A stretch of 13,105 nucleotides of DNA from Gaiellasilicea sp035575835 (GTDB lineage: Bacteria > Actinomycetota > Thermoleophilia > Gaiellales > Gaiellaceae), in assembly GCA_035575835.1 (NCBI GenBank), contig DATLXM010000113.1, positions 1 to 13,105 on the forward strand, written 5' to 3'. Numbering within the stretch: the stretch's first letter is position 1; each line of letters begins with the position of its first letter. The notes under the pieces were generated by a model, which worked only from the letters and a program-made list of their open reading frames with translations, made no database searches and was not told the origin of the DNA. The translations under genes were made by a program, and so were the position numbers. Positions 1 to 6,701 of the stretch are shown here, piece by piece.

Positions 1-1194
1 GCCCGTCCGCTTGAGCGCCTTCCCGGCGAGACCGGCGCGCGGCGGGTCGACGACGACGACGTCCGGCGAGCCGGCGCGCTCGACGAGCTCCTCGATCGAC
101 TGGCCGACGTTCCCGGCGAAGAAGGCCGCGTTCCCGATCCCGTTCAGGTCGGCGTTCTCGAGCGCGCAGGCGACGGACTCCTCGGAGATCTCGACGCCCC
201 AGACCGTGAGCGCGTTTCGGGCCATCGCGATTCCGATCGTGCCGGTGCCGCAGTAGAGGTCGAAGACGGTCTCGGTACCCGTGAGGCCGGCGTACTCGAT
301 CGCGAGGGCGTACAGCCGCTCGGCCATCTCGGTATTCGTCTGCAGGAATGCATTCGGTCGGACGCGGAAGCGGAGCCCGAGAATCTCCTCCTCGATCGCG
401 TCCTCACCCCAGAGGAGCGTCGAGGGAAGGTTCGTCACCTCCGCCTTGCCGTCGTTGATCGCCCAGTGGATCGCCTTGACCTCGGGAAAGCGGCGCAGCG
501 TCTCGATCAAGTAGTCGCGCTCGAACTTCTCGCCCGTGTTCGTGACGAGCATGACCAGCACCTGACCGGTGTTCCGGCCCTCCCGGAAGACGAGATGGCG
601 GAGGTAGCCGGTGTGACCAGCCTGGTCGTAGGCGACGAGCCCCTCCTCGCGCGCCCAGTCGCGAACGGCGTTCCGGATCGCGTTCCCGAGGTCGGTGGTC
701 AGCCAGCACTTCTCGATCTCGAGCACCTCGTCCCAGCGGCCAGCCTTGTGGAAGCCGAGCACGGGGCCGGAGGGGGTCTGGGCAAACGAGTACTCCATCT
801 TGTTGCGGTAGTGAAACGGCGACGCAGCCGGGAGGATCGGCTCGAGCGGCGGATCCGGTAAGCCCCCGATCCGGACGAAGGCGTCGCGAACCTGCGCCTC
901 CTTCGCCGCGACCTGGACGGCGTAGTCGAGATCCTGGAAGCGGCAGCCGCCACAGGCCGGATAGTGGGCGCAGGGCGCCTCCACCCGATGGGCCGAGGGA
1001 GCGAGCACTTCCGTCGCGAGCGCCTCGGCGAAGCCGCGCTTGACCTTCGTGATCCGCGCCTTGACCGTGTCGCCCGGGAGTCCCCGGCGAACGAAGACGA
1101 CGAACCCGTTCAGGCGCCCGACGCCGTTGCCACCGTAGGCAAGCGAGTCGATCGAGACCTCGATCTCCTCGTGCAGCTTGACGGGCGCGGCCAT
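1..1194 (-). CDS. rlmD: 23S rRNA (uracil-5-)-methyltransferase, RlmD/RumA family, C-terminus missing
   Basis: SAM-dependent m5U RNA methyltransferase; 398 residues are visible and the frame runs off the left edge. Residues ~1-60 form a TRAM-type RNA-binding domain (Y-G-G-N-G-V-G-R near 20-27). Iron-sulfur ligands follow as C75-x5-C81-x2-C84, then C163 in EKCW, the pattern known for RumA-type enzymes. The SAM loop FDLYCGTGTIG lies near 311 and DPPRAGL near 383. The catalytic Cys and the general base would lie beyond the window. The start is the ATG at 1194: TACCCT at 1206-1201 sits 6 nt upstream, suggesting its own leaderless promoter although it follows the ABC permease by only 14 bp. The exact target (U1939, U747 or a tRNA position) cannot be told; RlmD is the best family name, a TrmA/RlmC-like specificity is the alternative. 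Confidence 0.88.
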   Translation of the reverse strand, partial: MAAPVKLHEEIEVSIDSLAYGGNGVGRLNGFVVFVRRGLPGDTVKARITKVKRGFAEALATEVLAPSAHRVEAPCAHYPACGGCRFQDLDYAVQVAAKEAQVRDAFVRIGGLPDPPLEPILPAASPFHYRNKMEYSFAQTPSGPVLGFHKAGRWDEVLEIEKCWLTTDLGNAIRNAVRDWAREEGLVAYDQAGHTGYLRHLVFREGRNTGQVLVMLVTNTGEKFERDYLIETLRRFPEVKAIHWAINDGKAEVTNLPSTLLWGEDAIEEEILGLRFRVRPNAFLQTNTEMAERLYALAIEYAGLTGTETVFDLYCGTGTIGIAMARNALTVWGVEISEESVACALENADLNGIGNAAFFAGNVGQSIEELVERAGSPDVVVVDPPRAGLAGKALKRTG

Positions 1195-1200
1195 CCGCCC

Positions 1201-1206
1201 AGGGTA
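1201..1206 (-). promoter_or_regulatory. putative -10 box of rlmD (leaderless)
   Basis: TACCCT on the minus strand, 6 nt before the ATG at 1194, so transcription would begin at or next to the start codon. It lies next to the stop of the upstream permease. The call rests on position and on the same pattern at eight other genes here. Confidence 0.45.
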
Positions 1207-1208
1207 TG

Positions 1209-1928
1209 TCAGGCGACGTCGCGCCGGACGGTGACGAACACACCGGCCAGGCAGAGGGCGAGCGCCCAACCGATCGACACGCCGGCGCCGCCCCAGCGGG
1301 AGAGATCCTGCGACCCATCGGCGAGCGCGCCGAGCGCGGCTCCCGGGAGATACGGAGCGACCTCGTCTGAGAGCACACCGATCAGCGGCTCCGCGATCAG
1401 GAAGTAGACGAGCGTGCCGACGAGCGCTCCGACCTGGCTCCGGACGATCGCGCCGATCCCGACCCCAAGCGCACCCCAGATCGCGGACGCCGCCACGATG
1501 GGGAGGGCACCCCGGATGGCGTCGCCCTCGAAGAGGTGGACATCCGCGCTTGCGAGAGCGAACCAGACGAGCGCGACCACATAGACGAGGACGAGCGAAG
1601 CGAGGGCGAGCGTGGCGCCACCCGCGACGGAAGCAATTGCCTTCGCGGCGATCACACGCTCGCGCAGGGGCGAGACGAGGAAGGTCGGGGTCGCCGTCCC
1701 GTGGCGGAACTCGCCCGTCATCACGAGGACACCGAACAGGATCGCGAAGAGAACGGAGAAGCCGGCCGAGCTCGGGAGGTCGTGCTGGAACTCGGGGAGA
1801 TAGTCCTGGTCGCCGACGAGCGAGGCGACCGTGGCGATCGCCGTGATCGAAAACAGCCCGAGTGCGAGCACCACCGCGGTTCGCGTCGTCCGCAGTTTCA
1901 GCCACTCGGAGAGGAAGAGTGCGCTCAC
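1209..1928 (-). CDS. ABC-2 type transporter permease
   Basis: Membrane subunit of an ABC exporter, 239 residues, with six predicted membrane segments at roughly 17-37, 54-72, 95-125, 141-162, 167-187 and 215-233. After TM2 comes GEFRHGTATPTFL, a motif common in ABC-2 permeases of bacterial drug/lipid-type exporters. The GTG start at 1928 overlaps the stop of the ATPase gene by four bases (GTGA), indicating translational coupling and a two-component exporter. The substrate cannot be told; the pair resembles DrrAB/CcmA-like exporters only in general layout. The permease itself is intact, although its partner ATPase carries a frameshift. Confidence 0.85.
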   Translation of the reverse strand: MSALFLSEWLKLRTTRTAVVLALGLFSITAIATVASLVGDQDYLPEFQHDLPSSAGFSVLFAILFGVLVMTGEFRHGTATPTFLVSPLRERVIAAKAIASVAGGATLALASLVLVYVVALVWFALASADVHLFEGDAIRGALPIVAASAIWGALGVGIGAIVRSQVGALVGTLVYFLIAEPLIGVLSDEVAPYLPGAALGALADGSQDLSRWGGAGVSIGWALALCLAGVFVTVRRDVA

Positions 1929-2811
1929 ACCGTCTCTCCACCGGTCAATTCGAGGAAGGCCTCCTCGAGCGTGCCCGCGTCACGAACGAGCTCGTGCAGC
2001 ACGACGCCGCCCGCGGCCGCGACCTCGCCGACACGGGCGCTCGTCGCTTCGGGGACGGTGAGCCCATCGGTCTCGAACGCCGTCGCGGTCAGCCCCTCCG
2101 CCTCGAGCAGCCCCCGGAGCCGCGCCGGATCGGGGGTCCGGACGCGAACGGCGCCGGCCACGCGTGCAGCCATCTCTGCCATCGAGGCGTGGGCGACGAA
2201 CTTGCCCCGGTGGATGATCACGACCTCGTCCACTGTCTGGGCGACCTCGGAGAGCACGTGGCTGGAGACGAGCACGGTACGGCCTTCGGCTGCACGCGAG
2301 CGCAGGAAGTCGCGCAGCCACCGGATGCCCTGGGGATCGAGCCCGTTCGCGGGCTCGTCGAGGATCAGCACCTCCGGGTCGCCGAGCAGGGCGGAGGCGA
2401 GGCCGAGGCGCTGGCGCATCCCGAGCGAATAGGTCTTGGCGCGCTTTCGCGCCACCGGCCCGAGCTCGACGAACGCGAGCACCTCGTCGGCTCGCGACTC
2501 CGGCACGCCTGAGGCTGCGGCGAGCACACGCAGGTGGTTGCGGCCCGATCGGCCGGGGTGAACGTTCGAGGCCTCGAGCACGGCGCCGACCGTCCTGCCG
2601 GGACGCTCGAGCTCGCGGTAGGCCTTCCCCTTGATCGTGGCGCTCCCCGCAGTCGGCCGGACGAGCCCGAGCACCGCTCGGAGCGTCGTCGTCTTGCCGG
2701 CGCCGTTCGGCCCCAGGAAGCCGGTGATCGTGCCTGCCGGACGCGAAAGTCGAGTTCGTCGACGGCGAGCTTCTTGCCGTAGCGCTTCGTGAGCCCGTTG
2801 ACCTCGATCAC
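1925..2811 (-). pseudogene. ABC-2 type transporter ATP-binding protein, interrupted by a one-base deletion near 2736
   Basis: ATPase partner of the downstream permease. The GTG at 2811 overlaps the yjbQ stop (GTGA) and begins MIEVNGLTKRYGKKLAVDELDFRV, a normal N-terminus. Right after this the frame shifts. The rest reads GTITGFLGPNGAGKTTTLR (Walker A, ~2689-2713), then YSLGMRQRLGLA (signature), VLILDEPANGLDP (Walker B) and VLVSSH (H-loop), ending with TGA at 1925. The span is 887 nt; one extra base gives 888 nt and a 295-residue protein, normal for the family. Restoring one C, so that CGGCAGGC reads CGGCCAGGC, gives the expected V-R-P-G-T. No slippery heptamer is visible. It is either a sequence/assembly error or a recent inactivation; unshifted translation would stop after 148 residues without Walker A. 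Confidence 0.82.
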
Positions 2812-3206
2812 GAGAGCACGGTCACGTAGACCGACCGCTCGCGGGGCCCGTCGAACTCGCAGAAGAAGATTCCCTGCCAAGTGCCGAGCGCGAGCGCACC
2901 GTCCCGGACGGGAACGAGCACGTCCGGGCCCATGAAGGCGGCGCGAATGTGAGTCGGTGCGTTCTCCTCGCCCTCCTCGATGTGCTCCCAGGGCCAGTCG
3001 GAGGAGACGATCCGCTCGAGCGCCTTCTCGAAGTCGCGTGCAACTGCGGGATCGGCGTGCTCGTTGATCGTCACGCCCGCGGTGGTGTGGGGGACGTAGA
3101 CGAGCACCGCCGACGTTCCGGTGAGGTCACCCGAAGCGGCGCGGACGAGCTCCGTGATGTCCACGAACTGGCTCTGCCGTTGGGTGCTGACGGAGAACTC
3201 GCGCAC
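2808..3206 (-). CDS. yjbQ: YjbQ/UPF0047 family protein (secondary thiamine-phosphate synthase enzyme family)
   Basis: A 132-residue protein covering the whole YjbQ/UPF0047 fold. The diagnostic segment VPHTTAGVTINEHAD lies at residues 38-52, and a second conserved block reads HIRAAFMGP. Homologues show weak thiamine-phosphate synthase activity, but the physiological role of the family is unsettled. The start is a GTG at 3206, with TAGGAT 7 nt upstream and no Shine-Dalgarno, suggesting a leaderless message. Its stop overlaps the ABC ATPase start by four bases, so it heads the minus-strand operon. It is divergent from the M3-like peptidase across 19 bp. Confidence 0.9.
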   Translation of the reverse strand: MREFSVSTQRQSQFVDITELVRAASGDLTGTSAVLVYVPHTTAGVTINEHADPAVARDFEKALERIVSSDWPWEHIEEGEENAPTHIRAAFMGPDVLVPVRDGALALGTWQGIFFCEFDGPRERSVYVTVLS

Positions 3207-3212
3207 GGCGCG

Positions 3213-3218
3213 TATCCT
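3213..3218 (+). promoter_or_regulatory. putative -10 box of the M3-like peptidase (leaderless)
   Basis: TATCCT, 7 nt before the GTG at 3226. It overlaps the opposite-strand -10 box of yjbQ by five bases, so polymerase could probably occupy only one direction at a time. Confidence 0.45.
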
Positions 3219-3219
3219 A
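3214..3219 (-). promoter_or_regulatory. putative -10 box of yjbQ (leaderless)
   Basis: TAGGAT on the minus strand, 7 nt before the GTG at 3206, lying almost exactly over the plus-strand TATCCT. Confidence 0.42.
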
Positions 3220-3225
3220 GGCCGC

Positions 3226-4725
3226 GTGAGCGAGGCAACGTTCAGCGACCGTGAGCTCGACAGCTACCGCAGCGGCGCCGACCGCTTCATCGCGGAGCTC
3301 GACGAGGAGTATTACGCGCACTTCGCGGGGCTCAAGCCCGACTACGACCTGCGCTCGATCTACGAGCGTCACGCCGACCTGACCGACCTGGAGACCGTCA
3401 AACGAGTCGGCGAGAGCGTTCGCGGCCGCGAGAACCTCGAGCTCTACCGCTTCGGCTGCGAGGGCTACCTGGGCGAGCTGACGCGCTCGCACGAAGAGCG
3501 GATCGCGGAGTTGGAGGCGAGCCTCGAGACGCCTCACGACGGCGAGACGGTCGGGTACCGGATGCTGCCTCCGACGATCGCGAACACGGCCGACCGGGCG
3601 ACGCGCGCGCAGCTCGAACAGGTCCGGAACGATCTGACCGAGGCGGAGCTGAATCCGATCTACCTCGAGGCTGCCGAGGTCACGACCCGGGCCGTGCCCG
3701 AGCTCGGCGCCCCGAATGCGCTCGAGCTCTACCGCGACCGCTTCGGGTTGGATCTGGACGGCCTCGCGGTTCAGTGCCGCGCGTTTCTCGACTCGACGGA
3801 GCGGCTCTACGAGGAGTCGATGGACCGGGCGTTGCGCGATCACGTCGGAGTAGGGCTCGCGGAGGCCGAACGCCACGACGTGCGCCGCTTCTTTCGCGGC
3901 TCGAACTGGGACTCCGCCTTCCCGGCCGACCGGATGCTCCCCGCCCTCCGTGGCACGCTGGCCGATCTCGGAATCGATCTCGACGCGCAGGCGAACGTCC
4001 ACCTCGACGTCGAGGCCCGGCCGACCAAGTCGCCACGCGCTTTCTGCGCCCCGATCGAGGTGCCCGACAAGGTGATGCTCGTGATCCAGCCGATGGGCGG
4101 GCCGGACGACTGGCGCGCGCTCTTCCACGAGGCGGGGCACACGGAACACTTCGCCTTCACCTCGAGCGACCTCAAGATGGAGGAGAAGCGGCTCGGGGAC
4201 AACGCCGTCACCGAGGGCTGGGCTCAGGTGATCGAGCAACTGACGCACGATCGGGGCTGGCTGACGCGGATGCTCAGCTTCCCCCGGCCACGCGAGTTCG
4301 CCCAGGAGGGCGCGGTCAACCTCCTCTTCTTCGTCCGCCGCTACTGCGCGAAGCTCCTGTACGAGATCGAGTTCCACGCGGCCACCGACGTCACGACGAT
4401 GCAGCCGCGCTACGTCGAGCTCCTCGGGGACGCGCTCAAGATCGAGCCGAGCCCCACGGACTATCTCTCCGACATCGACGCGGGCTTCTACGTGACGTCG
4501 TACCTCCGCTCGTGGGCCTTCGAGGCGCAGCTGACGAGCTACCTCCGCGAGCAGTTCGGAACTGACTGGTTCAGCCGCCGAGAGGCGGGCTCGCTTCTGA
4601 AGGAGCTGTGGGAGCTCGGGCAGAAGCCGACCGCCGACGAGCTCCTGAAGGACGTGACGGGCGCGCCGATCGAGCTCGAAGCGGTCGCAGAGAAGATCCG
4701 CGCCGCGTTGCCGACGCTCGCCTAG
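3226..4725 (+). CDS. M3-like zinc metallopeptidase
   Basis: Predicted cytosolic zinc peptidase of 499 residues, without signal peptide or membrane segment. The zinc site is HEAGHTEH at residues 301-308, matching the M3 consensus HExGHxxH. The likely third ligand is E330 in VTEGWAQ, at gluzincin distance. The N-terminal ~280 residues are mostly helical and charged, like thimet/oligopeptidase-F proteins, but the protein is shorter than the usual ~600-680 residues of M3 enzymes and may be a divergent subgroup. The frame stays open upstream to 3121, but that lies inside yjbQ; the GTG at 3226 with TATCCT 7 nt before it is the better start. It converges with ferritin, with 6 bp between their stops. 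A role in degrading short peptides is inferred from the family. Confidence 0.8.
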   Translation: MSEATFSDRELDSYRSGADRFIAELDEEYYAHFAGLKPDYDLRSIYERHADLTDLETVKRVGESVRGRENLELYRFGCEGYLGELTRSHEERIAELEASLETPHDGETVGYRMLPPTIANTADRATRAQLEQVRNDLTEAELNPIYLEAAEVTTRAVPELGAPNALELYRDRFGLDLDGLAVQCRAFLDSTERLYEESMDRALRDHVGVGLAEAERHDVRRFFRGSNWDSAFPADRMLPALRGTLADLGIDLDAQANVHLDVEARPTKSPRAFCAPIEVPDKVMLVIQPMGGPDDWRALFHEAGHTEHFAFTSSDLKMEEKRLGDNAVTEGWAQVIEQLTHDRGWLTRMLSFPRPREFAQEGAVNLLFFVRRYCAKLLYEIEFHAATDVTTMQPRYVELLGDALKIEPSPTDYLSDIDAGFYVTSYLRSWAFEAQLTSYLREQFGTDWFSRREAGSLLKELWELGQKPTADELLKDVTGAPIELEAVAEKIRAALPTLA

Positions 4726-4731
4726 CCCTCG

Positions 4732-5259
4732 CTAGAGCGCGCCACCGGCGACGGGCGGGGCCCCTGCCTCGAGCGCGTTCTCGCCGCCCAACTCGCGGGC
4801 CAGATACTCCTCGATCAGGCTCACGTTCTCCCGCGAGCGCTCCGCAACGGCGAGGAGCGACGACATCGACGCGATCTCCTCGCGCTGCTCCTGCAAGAAC
4901 CAGTGGAGGAACTGCTCGGCCACGAGCTCGTTCTCCTCGCGAGCGAGCTGGACGAGCGCCGAGATCTGCGCCGTGACCCGCTTCTCCTGCTCGAGCGCGA
5001 GCCGCACCGGTTCGACCTCGTCCGAGAACGCGGTCTGCGGTGCCTCCACTCCCGGGATGACGACCTCGAGGTCGGCGTCGAGCAGGAACTGGACGAGCAT
5101 CATCGCGTGGTTTCGCTCCTCGACCCCTTGCCGGTAGAAGTGGGCGGCGAGGCGGGGCAACGTCAGCGAGTCGTAGTGGACGGCGATCGCGACGTATTGC
5201 TGCGACGCTCCATACTCGTTCGCGATCTGCTCGTTGAGCGTCTGCGTCAGGCGGCCCAC
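4732..5259 (-). CDS. non-heme ferritin
   Basis: Iron-storage ferritin of 175 residues, four-helix bundle. Diiron-site residues appear in order: E15 (NEYGASQQY), E48 and H51 (EERNH), E92 (EQEKRVT) and the E124-Q125-x-x-E128 block (QEQREE), matching bacterial FtnA-type ferritins rather than Dps or heme-binding bacterioferritin. The frame extends upstream to 5376, but that would run into the divergent rhomboid gene. The GTG at 5259 begins the family-like sequence VGRLTQTLNEQ and has TAAGCT 7 nt upstream. The C-terminal tail (~155-175) is Gly/Ala/Pro-rich and probably disordered. Its probable role is storing iron and protecting against oxidative damage. Confidence 0.9.
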   Translation of the reverse strand: MGRLTQTLNEQIANEYGASQQYVAIAVHYDSLTLPRLAAHFYRQGVEERNHAMMLVQFLLDADLEVVIPGVEAPQTAFSDEVEPVRLALEQEKRVTAQISALVQLAREENELVAEQFLHWFLQEQREEIASMSSLLAVAERSRENVSLIEEYLARELGGENALEAGAPPVAGGAL

Positions 5260-5266
5260 GATCGCG

Positions 5267-5272
5267 AGCTTA
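5267..5272 (-). promoter_or_regulatory. putative -10 box of ferritin (leaderless)
   Basis: TAAGCT on the minus strand, 7 nt before the GTG at 5259. It supports that start over the longer upstream reading frame. Confidence 0.42.
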
Positions 5273-5290
5273 CCTCGCAACCGGCCGGGG

Positions 5291-5296
5291 TAGCAT
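5291..5296 (+). promoter_or_regulatory. putative -10 box of the rhomboid gene (leaderless)
   Basis: TAGCAT, 6 nt before the ATG at 5303, in the 43-bp gap divergent from ferritin. Confidence 0.42.
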
Positions 5297-5302
5297 CGGC
5301 GA

Positions 5303-5989
5303 ATGCTTCCGCTCCGAGACAACGTGCCGACCCGGACTCGCCCTTTCGTCACCTGGGGCCTCATCGTCGCGAACATCCTCGTCTGGGTGCTCTACCAGCT
5401 CCCGGATCTCGAGAAATCCGTGGAGGAACTCGCATACCAGCCGTGCGAAGTCGTGGACACCTGCGCCGGGCAGGCGGTCGGCCAGGACTGGCCGCTGACC
5501 GCGCTGACGTCGATGTTCATGCACGGCAGCTGGTCGCACTTGCTCGGAAACATGCTCTTCCTCTGGATCTTCGGGAACAACGTCGAGGACGTGCTCGGCC
5601 ATCTCCGCTACCTCGCTTTCTACCTCGCCGGCGGCTTCGCCGCCACGGCCCTCCAGAGCGCGATCACGCTTTCGACGGGATCGAGCGCGGACGCCGCGAT
5701 CCCGAACCTGGGCGCGAGCGGCGCCGTCTCCGCGGTCCTCGGCGCCTACCTGCTGCTCCTGCCCCGGGCCAAGGTGCTGACCCTGATCTTCTTCATCCTC
5801 CGGGAGATCCCGGCGATCGCCTTCCTCGGCTTCTGGTTTCTCTTCCAGCTCTACTCGGGCGGCGCCTCCCTCCAGCGCCCGGAGGAGGGCGGCGGGGTCG
5901 CGTTCTTCGCTCACGTCGGCGGCTTCGTCTTCGGCTTTCTCCTGATCAAGCTCGTGCAGGTGCGGAAACCGCTGCAACCTCGCTACTGA
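5303..5989 (+). CDS. rhomboid family intramembrane serine protease
   Basis: Polytopic membrane protease of 228 residues that cleaves transmembrane helices. The catalytic dyad is visible: S139 in GASGA and H204 in HVGGF. The oxyanion-side residues lie in HGSWSHLLGN (H79, N83). Roughly six membrane segments run from residue ~14 to ~222. Two cysteines, C48 and C54, sit in the first extracellular loop and could form a disulfide. Its stop codon overlaps the ATG of the next gene (TGATG), so the two are co-transcribed with translational coupling. No substrate is named by the sequence; the 31-residue single-TM protein two genes down is one candidate by position only. Confidence 0.93.
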   Translation: MLPLRDNVPTRTRPFVTWGLIVANILVWVLYQLPDLEKSVEELAYQPCEVVDTCAGQAVGQDWPLTALTSMFMHGSWSHLLGNMLFLWIFGNNVEDVLGHLRYLAFYLAGGFAATALQSAITLSTGSSADAAIPNLGASGAVSAVLGAYLLLLPRAKVLTLIFFILREIPAIAFLGFWFLFQLYSGGASLQRPEEGGGVAFFAHVGGFVFGFLLIKLVQVRKPLQPRY

Positions 5990-6318
5990 TGGCCTTCGAA
6001 GACGAAGTCCGAGCCGCGCTCGATTCGCTCCCGCCGAAGCTCGCAGCGGCGCTCGACAACGTCGCCGTCGTCGTCGAGGAGGTGAACCCCCAGGAGCCAG
6101 ACATGTTCGGGCTCTACGAGGGAATCCCCCTGACCGAGCGCGGAAGCGGGGATTTCGGCCAGCTCCCCGACCGGATCGCGATCTACCGGCGTCCACTCGA
6201 GGAGGAGTTCGACGACCCCGCGGAGCTGCGCGAGGAGATCCGGATCACCGTCCTGCACGAGCTCGCGCACTACTTCGGTTTCGACGAGCACCGGATCGCC
6301 GAGCTCGGATACGAGTAG
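5989..6318 (+). CDS. metallopeptidase family protein (Zincin_1-like)
   Basis: Small soluble protein of 109 residues with a zincin motif near its end: HELAHYFGFDEHR at residues 90-102, i.e. HExxHxxG followed by acidic D99/E100 where metzincins carry a third His. The arrangement, length and the FDEHRIAELG ending match the short actinobacterial Zincin_1 (minimal metallopeptidase-fold) family. Members are structurally peptidase-like, but proteolytic activity is not generally established. The ATG overlaps the rhomboid stop by one base. Confidence 0.85.
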   Translation: MAFEDEVRAALDSLPPKLAAALDNVAVVVEEVNPQEPDMFGLYEGIPLTERGSGDFGQLPDRIAIYRRPLEEEFDDPAELREEIRITVLHELAHYFGFDEHRIAELGYE

Positions 6319-6414
6319 GTGGAGGCCGTCCTGCTGACCGTCGCAATCATCGCCGGGATCGTCGGAGCCGTCGCGATTGTTGTCTTTCTGTTCAGTCGCG
6401 AAGACGGGGAATGA
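6319..6414 (+). CDS. 31-residue single-pass membrane peptide
   Basis: A tiny open frame beginning with a GTG directly after the TAG of the metalloprotein gene and ending with TGA at 6412. It encodes a short start (MEAV), one hydrophobic helix (~4-25: LLTVAIIAGIVGAVAIVVFLF) and a charged tail SREDGE. The near-perfect membrane-helix composition, the zero-base junction and the operon position argue for a real small protein. The helix is rich in Gly/Ala, which favours helix packing or unwinding. Function unknown. With the rhomboid upstream it could be a substrate or partner; this is inference only. Confidence 0.5.
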   Translation: MEAVLLTVAIIAGIVGAVAIVVFLFSREDGE

Positions 6415-6442
6415 GGCGCACCACCGACGCGTTTTCAAGAGC

Positions 6443-6682
6443 ATGACCATTCCGCAGATCCACTCCGAGATCGAGCGCCTCAGCGAGCTACGGACCGAGC
6501 TCTACACCGAGCTCGCGCGGGGCCGGAACGAAACCGTGCGTGAGGAAATCAAGGGGATCAACGAGCGCCTCCAGGCGCTCTGGGACCAGAACCGCGCCGA
6601 GCGGGCCCGGATCCGATTCGGCGAACGCGAGGACATCGTCCGGCGCGCCCGCGCCGAAGACCGTCTGGACCGCGCCGCGTAG
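6443..6682 (+). CDS. small helical protein, DUF2630-like
   Basis: A 79-residue, highly charged, helical protein without membrane segment. The middle reads LQALWDQNRAERARIRFGE, resembling the LdxcWDllRqRRAlre-G block of actinobacterial DUF2630 proteins, whose function is unknown. The frame stays open further upstream, but the ATG at 6443 gives the family-like start MTIPQIHSEIERLSELR. Neither a clear Shine-Dalgarno nor a TANNNT box precedes it. It follows the 31-residue peptide by 28 bp and precedes the coiled-coil gene by 19 bp. The family assignment is from memory of the motif and is tentative. Confidence 0.7.
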   Translation: MTIPQIHSEIERLSELRTELYTELARGRNETVREEIKGINERLQALWDQNRAERARIRFGEREDIVRRARAEDRLDRAA

Positions 6683-6688
6683 AGGAAG

Positions 6689-6694
6689 TACGAT
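6689..6694 (+). promoter_or_regulatory. putative -10 box of the coiled-coil gene (leaderless)
   Basis: TACGAT, 7 nt before the GTG at 6702. A purine stretch AGGAAG at 6683-6688 overlaps a possible Shine-Dalgarno position, so initiation could use either mode. Confidence 0.35.
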
Positions 6695-6701
6695 CCGGCA
6701 C

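Noticed and set aside
404..1378. A 324-codon minus-strand frame over the methyltransferase
   Set aside because: It is Arg/Gly/Pro-rich and out of frame with the RlmD-like protein, which shows Fe-S, SAM and DPPR motifs but lacks a stop in the window.
2730..2742. Programmed ribosomal frameshift in the ABC ATPase
   Set aside because: No slippery heptamer, stimulating Shine-Dalgarno or nearby stop in the original frame was seen; a deletion or sequence error explains it more simply.
3121..3225. An upstream extension of the M3-like peptidase
   Set aside because: It is antisense to the start of yjbQ; the GTG at 3226 has a -10-like box at the usual distance.
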